DNA from: an uncultured Porphyromonadaceae bacterium
Lineage (GTDB): Bacteria > Bacteroidota > Bacteroidia > Bacteroidales > Muribaculaceae
Direction: 5' to 3'
NCBI GenBank assembly: GCA_947073495.1
Contig: CAMTMX010000017.1
Coordinates: forward strand, 1 to 44,201
DNA length: 44,201 nt
The translations under genes and the position numbers were made by a program. Of the stretch, positions 1-8,816 are shown in pieces; position 1 is the stretch's first letter; every line of letters begins with the position of its first letter. Below the pieces are notes generated by a model that was not told where the DNA came from, did no database searches, and saw nothing but the letters and a program-made list of their open reading frames with translations.

Positions 1-48
1 CACTATAGATACGTCGAATATGCCTCAATAGATAGCCTCATATCCTTT

Positions 49-96
49 AACTTAAAAGCGCGTTCCTTAAAATTTTAAGGAACGCGCTTTTAAGTT
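49..96. terminator. Perfect 48-bp palindrome, likely bidirectional terminator
   Basis: The two 24-base halves are exact reverse complements with no spacer. The stem has a GC-rich core (AAGCGCGTTCC and its complement) flanked by A/T runs, so it ends in a T tract on both strands. It lies 14 bases beyond the stop codon of the minus-strand barrel gene and would terminate that transcript. It could also serve a plus-strand gene lying left of the window. Confidence 0.8.
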
Positions 97-110
97 GCGG
101 AAGTGGGAGA

Positions 111-791
111 TCACCATTCATATGCTATCGTAACTCCGAGAGAGTTAAGAGTAATGTCGCGGCTCCATGAATTCCAATAATTGGAAGTAAGAAGTTTATA
201 TGTTATTCCTAAGTCTAATGCCTGTTTGGTGTTTTTTGAATTCGTAGGTATTCTGATTCCAAGCGAAGGTCTGAGATAGAAGTATTCTTGATTTGTGAGA
301 TATCCATCCCCAATGCTGATATATTTGTTGCTTAAGAGGAATGAGCATCCAAGTCTAAGATCAATAAAGAAAGATGCTCCGCTGTTTTTTCCAAGATTAA
401 ACCGGAAATCAGTGAAAAGCGGTAGCATTACAGCTGTTGTAGTGCTGCCGTGGTCTTTGCCGTAAGAGGGATCGTCCCATCCGTCACCCCATGTGTCGTT
501 TTTATGTGCAAACAAGACGTCAGCTCCAATTCCGACACCCATATAAAACCACGATGTATATTGGAACCCTTGAGAAGTCGAGACTTCAAGGAAATCGGCA
601 TCATAATTGCCAAGTGTTTTGGAATAGCCCGCATCAACGAATCCTTTATATTTCATTGACCCGGAAATTGCAGGTTGAATAAGAGATGGGATACGGTTCG
701 CAATCTCGTAATATTGGGCAGAAGCAGTCTGCGATAAAAACATCGCTGCAAGCACCATTGCCATGCCATATATATAATTTTTAAATCTCAT
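111..791 (-). CDS. Small outer-membrane beta-barrel protein (porin-like, unknown function)
   Basis: The predicted protein has 226 residues. A signal peptide with basic N-terminus (MRFKNY), hydrophobic core and TASA|Q cleavage site at about residue 26 is followed by alternating hydrophobic and polar strands rich in Tyr, Gly and Ser. It ends in an aromatic terminal strand (AYEW), as expected for a barrel inserted by the BAM machinery. The frame opens two codons earlier with GTG, but the ATG at 791 gives the better signal peptide and is preferred. The gene is monocistronic within the window and ends next to a 48-bp palindromic terminator. No pore specificity or enzyme activity can be read, so the function is unknown. 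It could equally be called an OmpW-sized or PorT-like barrel. Confidence 0.75.
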   Translation of the reverse strand: MRFKNYIYGMAMVLAAMFLSQTASAQYYEIANRIPSLIQPAISGSMKYKGFVDAGYSKTLGNYDADFLEVSTSQGFQYTSWFYMGVGIGADVLFAHKNDTWGDGWDDPSYGKDHGSTTTAVMLPLFTDFRFNLGKNSGASFFIDLRLGCSFLLSNKYISIGDGYLTNQEYFYLRPSLGIRIPTNSKNTKQALDLGITYKLLTSNYWNSWSRDITLNSLGVTIAYEW

Positions 792-1085
792 AAGCACACA
801 GGGTTTATGTATTATAGATTTACCAATGACTCTAATATAAGGAAGAAAACAAAATAGATAGTTTATAATTGTTTATTCATTCCAAACTTTCCAATACGAA
901 AGGAGAATCATATAAATCATAACGTCAATTTTCAATTTTATGTTTAATTGGTGGGATATCGATTGAAAAAACGGATAAATAGAAAAATCAACAGGCTATT
1001 TTGTTAAATTTAGTTATATGCCGATGTCAGATATGTATAAATTGGAGAATGTTTATTAATTTTACCCCATAAACGATTCGCGGGA
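792..1085. other. Divergent intergenic region, no gene seen
   Basis: This is an AT-rich stretch between the minus-strand barrel gene and the plus-strand sigma factor, so it should carry promoters for both. No exact TAnnTTTG -7 element with a properly spaced -33 partner was found on either strand. The closest is TAAATTTA around 1005-1012 on the plus strand. No convincing ORF, tRNA or strong hairpin was seen. Confidence 0.5.
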
Positions 1086-1640
1086 ATGATATACACGGCG
1101 CCTATAGATGAAAAAGAACTTGTTAAGCAGTTGCAGAATAAGGCAACTGCTGCGCAAGCTTTCGACACATTGATTAAAAAATATTCCCAACCGGTTTATT
1201 GGCAAATCCGTAAGATGGTGATGAATCATGATGATGCCAATGATCTTGTCCAAAATGTCTTCGTCAAGGCTTGGAATAACCTTCATAATTTCAGGGGGGA
1301 CGCAAAACTTTCAACATGGTTATTCAAAATTGCCGTAAATGAATCAATCAACTTCATAAATAAAGAAAAGCAGCGTCTTCAACTTAGTGAAGATTCCGAT
1401 GAGGATTATCTCCTAAATAATATAGAAGCGGATGAATATTTTGATGGGGATGAGATTCAAAAAGAATTGCAAAGGGCAATAGCTGCACTTCCGGAAAAGC
1501 AGCGGCTTGTTTTTAATATGCGTTACTATGATGAAATGAAATATGAAGAGATGTCAGACATCCTTGGCACTTCAGTGGGTGCTTTGAAAGCAAGTTACCA
1601 CCATGCTGTAAAAAAGATAACTGATGCCTTATTGTCATGA
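1086..1640 (+). CDS. ECF-type RNA polymerase sigma-70 factor
   Basis: The 184-residue protein has the two-domain layout of extracytoplasmic-function sigma factors. Region 2 lies at about residues 35-92 and contains the DDANDLVQNVFVKAWNNL helix and the STWLFKIAVNESINF segment used for -10 recognition and core binding. An acidic linker (EDSDEDY) follows, then region 4 at about 132-180 with LPEKQRLVFNMRYYDEM and the helix-turn-helix EEMSDILGTSVGALKASY. It directs RNA polymerase to a small set of promoters, and in Bacteroidota such factors are often held by a membrane anti-sigma factor. The neighbouring gene at 1858 encodes a single-pass membrane protein that could do this, but a terminator separates the two. 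The start is ATG at 1086. Confidence 0.93.
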   Translation: MIYTAPIDEKELVKQLQNKATAAQAFDTLIKKYSQPVYWQIRKMVMNHDDANDLVQNVFVKAWNNLHNFRGDAKLSTWLFKIAVNESINFINKEKQRLQLSEDSDEDYLLNNIEADEYFDGDEIQKELQRAIAALPEKQRLVFNMRYYDEMKYEEMSDILGTSVGALKASYHHAVKKITDALLS

Positions 1641-1660
1641 TAGCGCCATGAGAATATAAA

Positions 1661-1690
1661 AAGCGGCTGATTTCTCAATCAGCCGTTTTG
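1661..1690 (+). terminator. Intrinsic terminator after the sigma factor gene
   Basis: A 12-bp stem (AAGCGGCTGATT at 1661-1672 pairing with 1677-1688) closes a 4-base loop and runs into a short T-rich tail. It lies about 20 bases after the sigma factor stop codon. It implies that the downstream membrane-protein gene has its own promoter or is reached only by read-through. Confidence 0.75.
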
Positions 1691-1857
1691 TGTTTTCCAT
1701 AATACTATTTTTAACTAACCTAACATCATGAATCGAATTTGTTTACGTTATTATAACAAAGGGGTGGTAAAAATGTTTCAAATAGAATTATAAAATATTT
1801 TTAAACGTGATTAAACCTCAGAGAATTTTGTCGGTCAGAAATAAAAAAGAAACAGAT

Positions 1858-2331
1858 ATGCGACAAGAAGATAAGCTAAAAGAAAAATATGGCACGGATC
1901 CCGGATTCAGGGTTCCTGACGGATATTTCGAGGAGCTTAATGTCCGCATCATGTCGAATCTTCCTTCATATCCGGAAGCTCCGCGGAGTGAGAATCTTAC
2001 TGCATGGCAGAGGGTTAAGCCATATGTGTATCTCGCTGCGATGTTTGCCGGAATATGGTTAATGATGAATATGTTCCATCACATGTCAATGTCTTCAAGT
2101 TCATTAAATCTTGAAAATCCTCCCGAGGCATTGGTTCAGTTGGCGGAAAGTGCAGGCTATGATATGTCTCCTGTATTCAGCATGGAATCAGATTATGATC
2201 TTGAACATGAGGTTAGCGGAAATTATGACTCTATTGATGATTTTGAGACAGATTTCGGTTATGAACTAAGTCCCCAGTATTCTTCAATTGAGGTTGGCAG
2301 GCTGCATGTAAAAGAGGGTAATCCAGTTTAA
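1858..2331 (+). CDS. Single-pass membrane protein, candidate anti-sigma factor
   Basis: The 157-residue protein starts with a charged segment (MRQEDKLKEKYG) followed by a GFRVPDGYFEELNVRIM motif. This resembles a short N-terminal motif of Bacteroidales membrane proteins encoded beside sigma-70 factors. One transmembrane helix lies at about residues 53-73, and the rest is an acidic, Ser/Asp/Glu-rich C-terminal part that would be periplasmic if the N-terminus is cytoplasmic. No zinc-binding anti-sigma (HxxxCxxC) motif is present, so an anti-sigma role rests only on location and topology. The frame also opens with GTG at 1807; the ATG at 1858 is preferred because the motif follows at once. The Spy-like gene begins 23 bases downstream, so the two are probably co-transcribed. 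Confidence 0.65.
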   Translation: MRQEDKLKEKYGTDPGFRVPDGYFEELNVRIMSNLPSYPEAPRSENLTAWQRVKPYVYLAAMFAGIWLMMNMFHHMSMSSSSLNLENPPEALVQLAESAGYDMSPVFSMESDYDLEHEVSGNYDSIDDFETDFGYELSPQYSSIEVGRLHVKEGNPV

Positions 2332-2354
2332 ATGAGTATTTAAATCATATTGAT

Positions 2355-2840
2355 ATGTTGAAACATATTTTCCTAATATTTATGCTGGCTATAGTTGGCG
2401 GCGGGATTCTCAAAGGAGAAGATACTGAATGCCCGTCGCCCGACAGTAAGTCCAAAGAGCAGATTTTTAAAGAGATTCAAGAATTTAAACTTAAATATCT
2501 TGCTCAAGAAATGGATCTTAAAGAAGATCAGCAACAAAAGTTTTTCGATCTTTATAACGAAATGACCGCAAAACGATTTGCCGTCATGAAAGCGGCAAGA
2601 CGGTTAGAGAGAAAAGTTAAGAAAAACGAAAATGCCACAGAAGATGATTATAAAGCCGTGACAGAAGCTATCAATAAAGCTAAGGCAGATGAGGCTTCTA
2701 TAGAAAAGGAATATGACGCTAAATTTTCAACTTTTTTAAGTCAGAAACAGATTTTTAAAATGAAATCTGCCGAAGATTCATTTAGGAAAAAGTTGGAAGA
2801 GATGCGCCATAAAAAGCATGGTAAGCGGAAAGGTAAATAA
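2355..2840 (+). CDS. Spy/CpxP-like periplasmic protein
   Basis: The 161-residue protein has an N-terminal hydrophobic segment (LKHIFLIFMLAIVGGGI), probably a signal peptide. The rest is almost entirely charged alpha helix. Residues around 48-66 (LAQEMDLKEDQQQKFFDLY) resemble the helix and LTxxQ-type motif of Spy/CpxP chaperone-like proteins. A second related element near 125-135 (LSQKQIFKM) and a basic, His/Lys-rich tail (KKHGKRKGK) follow. Known Spy and CpxP proteins bind unfolded periplasmic proteins or tune envelope-stress kinases; here the role is inferred from helix content, motif and location. The gene follows a candidate anti-sigma gene by 23 bases and is followed by a large alpha-2-macroglobulin-like gene, which suggests an envelope stress or envelope defence unit. 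Confidence 0.65.
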   Translation: MLKHIFLIFMLAIVGGGILKGEDTECPSPDSKSKEQIFKEIQEFKLKYLAQEMDLKEDQQQKFFDLYNEMTAKRFAVMKAARRLERKVKKNENATEDDYKAVTEAINKAKADEASIEKEYDAKFSTFLSQKQIFKMKSAEDSFRKKLEEMRHKKHGKRKGK

Positions 2841-2980
2841 TGATTTTCTTATGAACCTCTTCTGCTTTATAATTATTCTATAAATGACAAGGTGAAAATC
2901 AAAAAGGTAGATTATTGTTTTTTTGACGAGTACCCCGATACGACCCGTTATTTTGACATGACTGAAAACAGTATATTTTC

Positions 2981-5900
2981 ATGATAGAAAAAGTTCCTAC
3001 CCGTAATATCAAGGCTGCGTTCATGGCAGCCTTGTTGTTTATTATCCAATTATCAACGTTTATGACAAATGCCGGTACGAATCCAGCTCCTGATAAAAAG
3101 TCATCAACTTTTGAAAATCCGGATTTCGCGTTCCCTGAAAATGTGGAGAAAGACGCTATGCCACATTTCAAAGAGGCAGTTTCTGTAAAAAACGGCTTAG
3201 ATGCTTTGAAAGCAGCCATTCAGGTGGTAGTGGCGCGAAATCTTGTATCGCAATCAAGTTTCAACGACAACGCGGAAATGCTCGATTCTGCCGCCAATGC
3301 GCTCGATGCACCTTATTCTCAGCTGTTTTATCTGCTTGAAGCAACTCTTTATAGGCAGCTTTATCAGGACAATGCCTGGATTTATAATCAAAGGTTGCTC
3401 CCGGCTGACAGCTTGCCTGCCGATCCGTTAAGTTGGGGAAGAAATCAATTTTGCAAAAAGGTTTTGGACCTTACGGAGAAAGCAGCCAGAGCTGACGCTT
3501 TTTCAAAAGCAATGCCAATAAAAGATATAGCTTCAGTGTTGGTCAATTCCGAACAGGCTGAAAAATGTGGGCTGTCAGTCTATGATTTTTTGGTGTATTC
3601 AAGTGTAAAGAATTTGAAGGCATTCGGGAATGACATTTCCGATAAGGTGATTCCCTTTAGAGACATCAAATCAACTGATAGCACTCTACCGTCGCAATGT
3701 TTTAGAAAAGCAGATAGTTTGCTCGAAGGTCTATATGAATATCACAATAAGAAAGGAAATATAGCTGCAGAGGTTGTGGCAGCTGTTGAGTGGGCTAAAA
3801 ATATGGAGCCCGGCAAGCAGATTGCTATTTTGAATGATTTGAAAGACCGCTTGATTCGTAATGAATGGGATGCAAGACCCTTGCATGCCTATTATCAGTC
3901 GGTGAGACATAACAGTGATGTCTTCACTCCGGCTATCCAAAAGCAGCTGTATTCACAAATGAATGGTTGGCTGAAAGAATTTCCGGAAGCTTATGGATCG
4001 TCTGTGGTTAAATATGATTTGGCTGAACTTTCTAAGAAGGGTGTAAGGATCGAGATTGCGAATGTGGCACTTCCGCACACAGCGTTAAAAGGGAAAGCGA
4101 CATTTAGCAATGTCAATAATGCTTATGTTCTTATATATAAGGTGCCGGAGTCATTGGTTACGGTTAATTCTGTCAACATTAGTAAGTTCCCTTCCGGCTG
4201 CAGTAAAGTGGCGTCTGTGCCGATAGCTGTGAAAGGGGAAATACCTTTTTCGGAAAAATGTGAGTTTGAGATTCCCGGATTGTCTCCCGGCAGATATGTG
4301 ATGATACCGTCCCAAACGTCTAATTTGACCGCAGGCTGGAGAGACCGGTTGGAGCTTTGGTCAGTGGGAGCGGTGAATGTCACCGACATAGCTTTGATTT
4401 CGCTATCCAATTCATTGGAAGAAAATTCAGGGGTTGTATATGTGGTTGATTCTCGTAATCAAAAGCCGATAGCAGGTGCGCAGGTTGTTGTGTATGTCAA
4501 TGACGGCAAAAAGATGGTGAAATCCGGTAAGACCGACTCTGAAGGCGCATTCGTCATGCCGAAAGGTTATTATAGGGTAAAAGTGAAAAATGGTCAATCG
4601 TCGGCAGAGGAATGGGTCGGATACAGCTATAGGAATCAAGAGGATAAAACTGAGGCGTTTGCCAATATCCTGACAGATCTTGCAATATATAAGCCCGGTT
4701 CGGAAATACAATTCGCTTTAATCGGATGGACCGGAGCCTCGTCAAACAACAGCTTGCTAAAGAATGAAAAAGTAGATGTGTATCTTCGGGATGCGAACTA
4801 CAACAAGGTTGATTCGCTGGCTCTCACAACAGATTCTGACGGAAGATGTGATGGTAAATTTATTATTCCATCTTCCGGAATGTTGGGAATGTATACGCTG
4901 CAGGCTGTTTTTACGTCATACCCTGACAAAACGGCAGGGCGGACAAATGTGGAGGTGGCAGAATATAAGGCGCCAGGTTTTTTTGTTGAAATCAAGACGG
5001 ATTCCACACAAAACTATAAAGTTGGAGATGTGCTTAAATTCAATGGTATTGTAAAGACATATTCCGGCATGCCGGTGAGTGATGCAAAAATATCATTCAA
5101 TGTGAGATGGAATCCATGGTGGCGTTATTGGACCGGTTCAAATCCCAATGCTTCTTATGGAGGTGAACTCACAACGGATATGAATGGTAACTTTGAGATT
5201 TCGTTACCAACAGAGAATTTAAAGAATACAGAATTTGAGTATGGAACCTATTCCGTGTCTGTTTCTGCTACTTCCCCCTCCGGGGAGACTCAGAAGGCTC
5301 CTGATTTCAGGTTTTCAATGGGTTCCGGATATAACATAAATCCATATATACCTGAAAAGATATGTGTGGATAAGGATGAGGTTATTTTTAATGTTCCTGT
5401 TTATGATATGCTTGGACTTCCTTCGAGACAGGCTGTTAAATATCGGTTGGAGAACAAAGAAGATAAAAATGTAGTTTTGTCAGGGGAGTTTGAAAGTCCT
5501 GAGTTGACATTGCCATCTGATAAATTGCCATCCGGTAAATATGAAATATCGTTTACATTGCCTGAAGATACAACCCAAAACACAGTTGCGACTGTATTGT
5601 GGAGAAGAGGAGACCGGAAGCCACCATATAAGACACCACTCTGGACTCCTGAAGCTGAAATAGTGGCAAAGGAAGGAACTTCTAATGTGAATGTGCCTGT
5701 AGGAAGCGGCTATGCGGATGGCTGGATTCTTGTTGTTGTAACGAATGAAAAGGGAATTGAGAGCAAGAAGTGGATTCAAATTAACGAAGAGAATAAGAAT
5801 ATATCTGTCAATGCCCCGAAAAACGATGGGAAAATATGGGTAACATTTAGCGGGATGCATGATTTTAATCAAAAAGTCAGCACTGTCGCTGTGATTCTGG

Positions 5901-8749
5901 AGAATGCCACAAGAAAGCTTTCGGTGAAGACGGAGACTTTCCGTGACCATATTTCATCCGGAGACAAAGAACAATGGAAGTTTAAATTTTCTATAAATGA
6001 CATGGCTGTAGGGAATGTGCCGGCATTTGCCGTCATGAGCGATAAGTCGCTCAATGCCTTATCTCCATTTGCATGGAATTTTAATGTGGGGAGAAACTTC
6101 ACACGGCTTACAACTTCCATGACAGTTTCCGCGGCGGGCAACATTTTCACAAGCGCAAGGTTTTCAAAGGAGTTGCGTTATGTGGATATTGCAGATCCGG
6201 TTCCGGAATGGATGACTTATGGATATAATTTAGGAAACAGCGGAAGAAACTATTTTGGATTAAGGTCCACCTCTGCAACAATGATCAGAGGTGTTCAGGC
6301 AAAAGCAGCCACAAACCGTGTTGCCGAGACAGAAGCCGCAGATGAAATGTTTTATGCCGTAGAAGAGCAGGCCGCTCCAAGATATGCCAATATGTCTATG
6401 AAGAAAATGGAATCGGCAGATGCAGTTGCGGAAGAAATGACAGAACCTCGCGAGGCTGGGACAGGAGGCATGTCTTCGAAAGAAACGGAACTTCGACCGG
6501 TGGAGATGCCTTTGGCATTTTTCTATCCGGTTTTAAAGAGTGATGCAGATGGGGAAGTGGTTGTAGATTTTGAAACTCCCAATTATAACACCACATGGCA
6601 ATTCCAGATAATTGGCTATACTGAAGACTTGCTGACTGCAGGTCTGGTAAAAGATGCGGTGGCTTCGAAACAAGTGATGGTGAGAAGTAATCTTCCCCGT
6701 TACCTGAGAACGGGAGACAAGGCTCAAGTTACAGCATTGGTATATAATAATTCGGATAAATCTATCCCGTTGGGTGGAGAATTGATTATATTCAATCCTT
6801 TGACCGGGGAGAAACTTGCTTCACAAATATTAAAAGCCGAGGATACTGCGCCATCGGCTAACAGGTTTATTTCTTTGGAATGGGATGTGCCGACCAATCT
6901 TTCGGCAATAGGTATAAGGGCGTATGCCTACGGAGAGAGTCATTCGGATGGAGAACAGAGCGTGATACCGGTTTTGCCGTCGTCTACCCCCGTTATCGAA
7001 TCTACACAGTTTTATATAGGAATTGATAAACATAATTTCAGCCGGAAGTTGCCAAAATTTAATAAAGATGCCAATCTGACATTAAAATATTGCGACAATC
7101 CGATATGGGAATGTGTTTTGGCTCTTCCTGCTATTTCCACTCCCGATTCGAAGAATGTCCTATCTTTAATGAAAGCGTTATATGCCAATTCAATAGCATC
7201 GGATATAGCCGCTAAATATCCGGAGATCAAGAGTGGGATTCAGAAGGTTTTGTCATCTGATGAAGAGAGTGCGGGGAACGTGCTCAAATCAAATCTTGAA
7301 AAAGATGCGAATATTAAAACCGTTGAACTCAATAACACGCCATGGGTCAACAATGCTTCTTCAGAGACTCTTCGAATGAGACGTCTCAACACACTCCTTG
7401 ATCCGTCAGGCTCTACCGTTGCTGTCAGGCGTTTGATGGAGGATGTTAGAAATCTCCAGAATCCGGATGGAGGGTGGAGCTGGTGTCCGGAAATGCGTTC
7501 ATCTGCGTTCATATCAAGAAATGTTCTTCTTCGTTTCGGTATGATGAAGAAAAGAGGAGTCCTTCCTTCAGGAATCGTACCGATGATAAAGAAAGGGATT
7601 GCATATTGTGACAAGGACGCATACGATAATTATGTGAAGTCTGATCATCAATTCTCTACCTCAGATATGCTTTCATATCTATATGTCCGCAGTTTTTTTG
7701 ATGTTGGCAACGGGTCTTCCGGATTTGCAGGATTAAAGAAAAAGGCTCTTGAAAAAATCTCAAAAGAATGGGAGTATTTTTCCATATATGAAAAATCTAT
7801 TGCGGCGATACTCCTGTCAAGAAGCAAGGGATATGAGAGAGAGGCGGGAGTCATTTTAGAATCTCTTAACCAGTTCGCTTCGAAGAGTGAAAGCAAGGGT
7901 TGGTGGTTTGATAATCTTTCTTCCGGATATAACGGATGGTCAAAGCTCTCAACGACGGCTGCAGCTCTTGAAGCCTATGCGGAAATTGAACCGATGGCTC
8001 CGGCGGTAGATGGCTTGAGACAATGGCTTGTATTGCAGAAAGAGACTGAAGATTGGGGCGCAAATGCCAATACTGTAGAGGTTGTTCAGGCAATTCTTTC
8101 AAGTGGTTTGCAATGGACATGTTCAAATGAACCTCCTGTCATAACTCTTGGAGATAAGCGGTTGTCATTGCCGGAAGGAGAGTTGTTGACCGGATTAATT
8201 ACCATGTCAATTGATTCAAAGCTTGCTTCAGGTAAGGAATTAAAAATTGGAAAATCTTCGTCAGGTCCTGCATGGGGAGGTGTTGTAAGTCAGTTTGTCG
8301 AACCGATCAAGGAAGTTAAGCCGGAAAAATGTGAGAACTTGAAACTTGAAAAGAAACTTCTTGTGATAACAGACACTCCGGCTGGAGAGGTGGCGTCGGA
8401 AGGAAGATTCAAAGTGGGAGACAAGATTCGCGTCACATTGACATTGACATGTGATAAAGATATGAATTACGTCGCTCTCATTGATGAAAGAGGAGCCTGT
8501 CTTGAACCAGTAGACCAGATTTCCGGATATACAATGAAAGATGGTCTGGGTATGTATAGGGAAGTGCGTGATTCCAAGACATCGTTCTTTATCGATTTCT
8601 TGCCTAAAGGCGTGAACGTCATAACTTATGATTGTTATGTAGACAGAGAGGGTGAGTATGCAATAGGTATAGCCTCTGTGCAGAGTCAATATTCCCCATT
8701 ACAGACAGCACATTCTGGAGGAGCAATCATATCCGTTATGTCTAAGTGA
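2981..8749 (+). CDS. Alpha-2-macroglobulin-like large envelope protein without thioester
   Basis: The 1922-residue protein belongs to the bacterial alpha-2-macroglobulin (YfhM/YfaS-like) superfamily, which acts at the cell surface or in the periplasm as protease traps or envelope guards. The N-terminus has a basic stretch and a hydrophobic segment to about residue 32. Beta-rich MG-type domains follow, with the hallmark AIYKPGSEIQFALIGW near 567. Residues about 1100-1175 are a low-complexity Ala/Glu/Met-rich linker. The A2M-domain signature (LAFFYPVLKSDADGEVVVDF) lies near 1176, and the alpha-helical toroid region includes NPDGGWSWCPEM near 1495. No CxEQ thioester motif was found; the only similar spelling is CLEP near the C-terminus. 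ATG 2981 is preferred over ATG 3023, because starting at the latter would remove the basic n-region of the signal peptide. Confidence 0.9.
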   Translation: MIEKVPTRNIKAAFMAALLFIIQLSTFMTNAGTNPAPDKKSSTFENPDFAFPENVEKDAMPHFKEAVSVKNGLDALKAAIQVVVARNLVSQSSFNDNAEMLDSAANALDAPYSQLFYLLEATLYRQLYQDNAWIYNQRLLPADSLPADPLSWGRNQFCKKVLDLTEKAARADAFSKAMPIKDIASVLVNSEQAEKCGLSVYDFLVYSSVKNLKAFGNDISDKVIPFRDIKSTDSTLPSQCFRKADSLLEGLYEYHNKKGNIAAEVVAAVEWAKNMEPGKQIAILNDLKDRLIRNEWDARPLHAYYQSVRHNSDVFTPAIQKQLYSQMNGWLKEFPEAYGSSVVKYDLAELSKKGVRIEIANVALPHTALKGKATFSNVNNAYVLIYKVPESLVTVNSVNISKFPSGCSKVASVPIAVKGEIPFSEKCEFEIPGLSPGRYVMIPSQTSNLTAGWRDRLELWSVGAVNVTDIALISLSNSLEENSGVVYVVDSRNQKPIAGAQVVVYVNDGKKMVKSGKTDSEGAFVMPKGYYRVKVKNGQSSAEEWVGYSYRNQEDKTEAFANILTDLAIYKPGSEIQFALIGWTGASSNNSLLKNEKVDVYLRDANYNKVDSLALTTDSDGRCDGKFIIPSSGMLGMYTLQAVFTSYPDKTAGRTNVEVAEYKAPGFFVEIKTDSTQNYKVGDVLKFNGIVKTYSGMPVSDAKISFNVRWNPWWRYWTGSNPNASYGGELTTDMNGNFEISLPTENLKNTEFEYGTYSVSVSATSPSGETQKAPDFRFSMGSGYNINPYIPEKICVDKDEVIFNVPVYDMLGLPSRQAVKYRLENKEDKNVVLSGEFESPELTLPSDKLPSGKYEISFTLPEDTTQNTVATVLWRRGDRKPPYKTPLWTPEAEIVAKEGTSNVNVPVGSGYADGWILVVVTNEKGIESKKWIQINEENKNISVNAPKNDGKIWVTFSGMHDFNQKVSTVAVILENATRKLSVKTETFRDHISSGDKEQWKFKFSINDMAVGNVPAFAVMSDKSLNALSPFAWNFNVGRNFTRLTTSMTVSAAGNIFTSARFSKELRYVDIADPVPEWMTYGYNLGNSGRNYFGLRSTSATMIRGVQAKAATNRVAETEAADEMFYAVEEQAAPRYANMSMKKMESADAVAEEMTEPREAGTGGMSSKETELRPVEMPLAFFYPVLKSDADGEVVVDFETPNYNTTWQFQIIGYTEDLLTAGLVKDAVASKQVMVRSNLPRYLRTGDKAQVTALVYNNSDKSIPLGGELIIFNPLTGEKLASQILKAEDTAPSANRFISLEWDVPTNLSAIGIRAYAYGESHSDGEQSVIPVLPSSTPVIESTQFYIGIDKHNFSRKLPKFNKDANLTLKYCDNPIWECVLALPAISTPDSKNVLSLMKALYANSIASDIAAKYPEIKSGIQKVLSSDEESAGNVLKSNLEKDANIKTVELNNTPWVNNASSETLRMRRLNTLLDPSGSTVAVRRLMEDVRNLQNPDGGWSWCPEMRSSAFISRNVLLRFGMMKKRGVLPSGIVPMIKKGIAYCDKDAYDNYVKSDHQFSTSDMLSYLYVRSFFDVGNGSSGFAGLKKKALEKISKEWEYFSIYEKSIAAILLSRSKGYEREAGVILESLNQFASKSESKGWWFDNLSSGYNGWSKLSTTAAALEAYAEIEPMAPAVDGLRQWLVLQKETEDWGANANTVEVVQAILSSGLQWTCSNEPPVITLGDKRLSLPEGELLTGLITMSIDSKLASGKELKIGKSSSGPAWGGVVSQFVEPIKEVKPEKCENLKLEKKLLVITDTPAGEVASEGRFKVGDKIRVTLTLTCDKDMNYVALIDERGACLEPVDQISGYTMKDGLGMYREVRDSKTSFFIDFLPKGVNVITYDCYVDREGEYAIGIASVQSQYSPLQTAHSGGAIISVMSK
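3010..3034 (+). other. Strong hairpin within the first codons of the A2M-like gene
   Basis: CAAGGCTGC (3010-3018) is perfectly complementary to GCAGCCTTG (3026-3034) across a 7-base loop and is followed by TTGTTTATT. The loop contains the alternative ATG at 3023. The structure could slow translation or act as an attenuator for transcripts entering from the upstream Spy-like gene. It could also be a coincidence of codon choice in the signal-peptide region. Confidence 0.4.
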
Positions 8750-8765
8750 TTGGTTGTGGCAGTTT

Positions 8766-8805
8766 AAAAAATTGGCATGCAGACGCGTCTGCATGCCAAT
8801 TTTTT
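8766..8805. terminator. Perfect 40-bp palindrome, bidirectional terminator
   Basis: The sequence is an exact palindrome centred between 8785 and 8786. It has a 15-base GC-containing half (ATTGGCATGCAGACG) flanked by five A residues on the left and five T residues on the right. It sits between the convergent A2M-like gene (stop at 8749) and ribonuclease Z (stop at 8817) and gives each strand a hairpin followed by U residues. This is the expected position and form for a shared intrinsic terminator. Confidence 0.9.
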
Positions 8806-8816
8806 TACCTGGAGTC

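Noticed and set aside
3010..3034. Intrinsic terminator within the A2M-like gene
   Set aside because: The hairpin has a good stem, but the T stretch is interrupted by G and it lies in coding sequence, so it is reported only as a hairpin.
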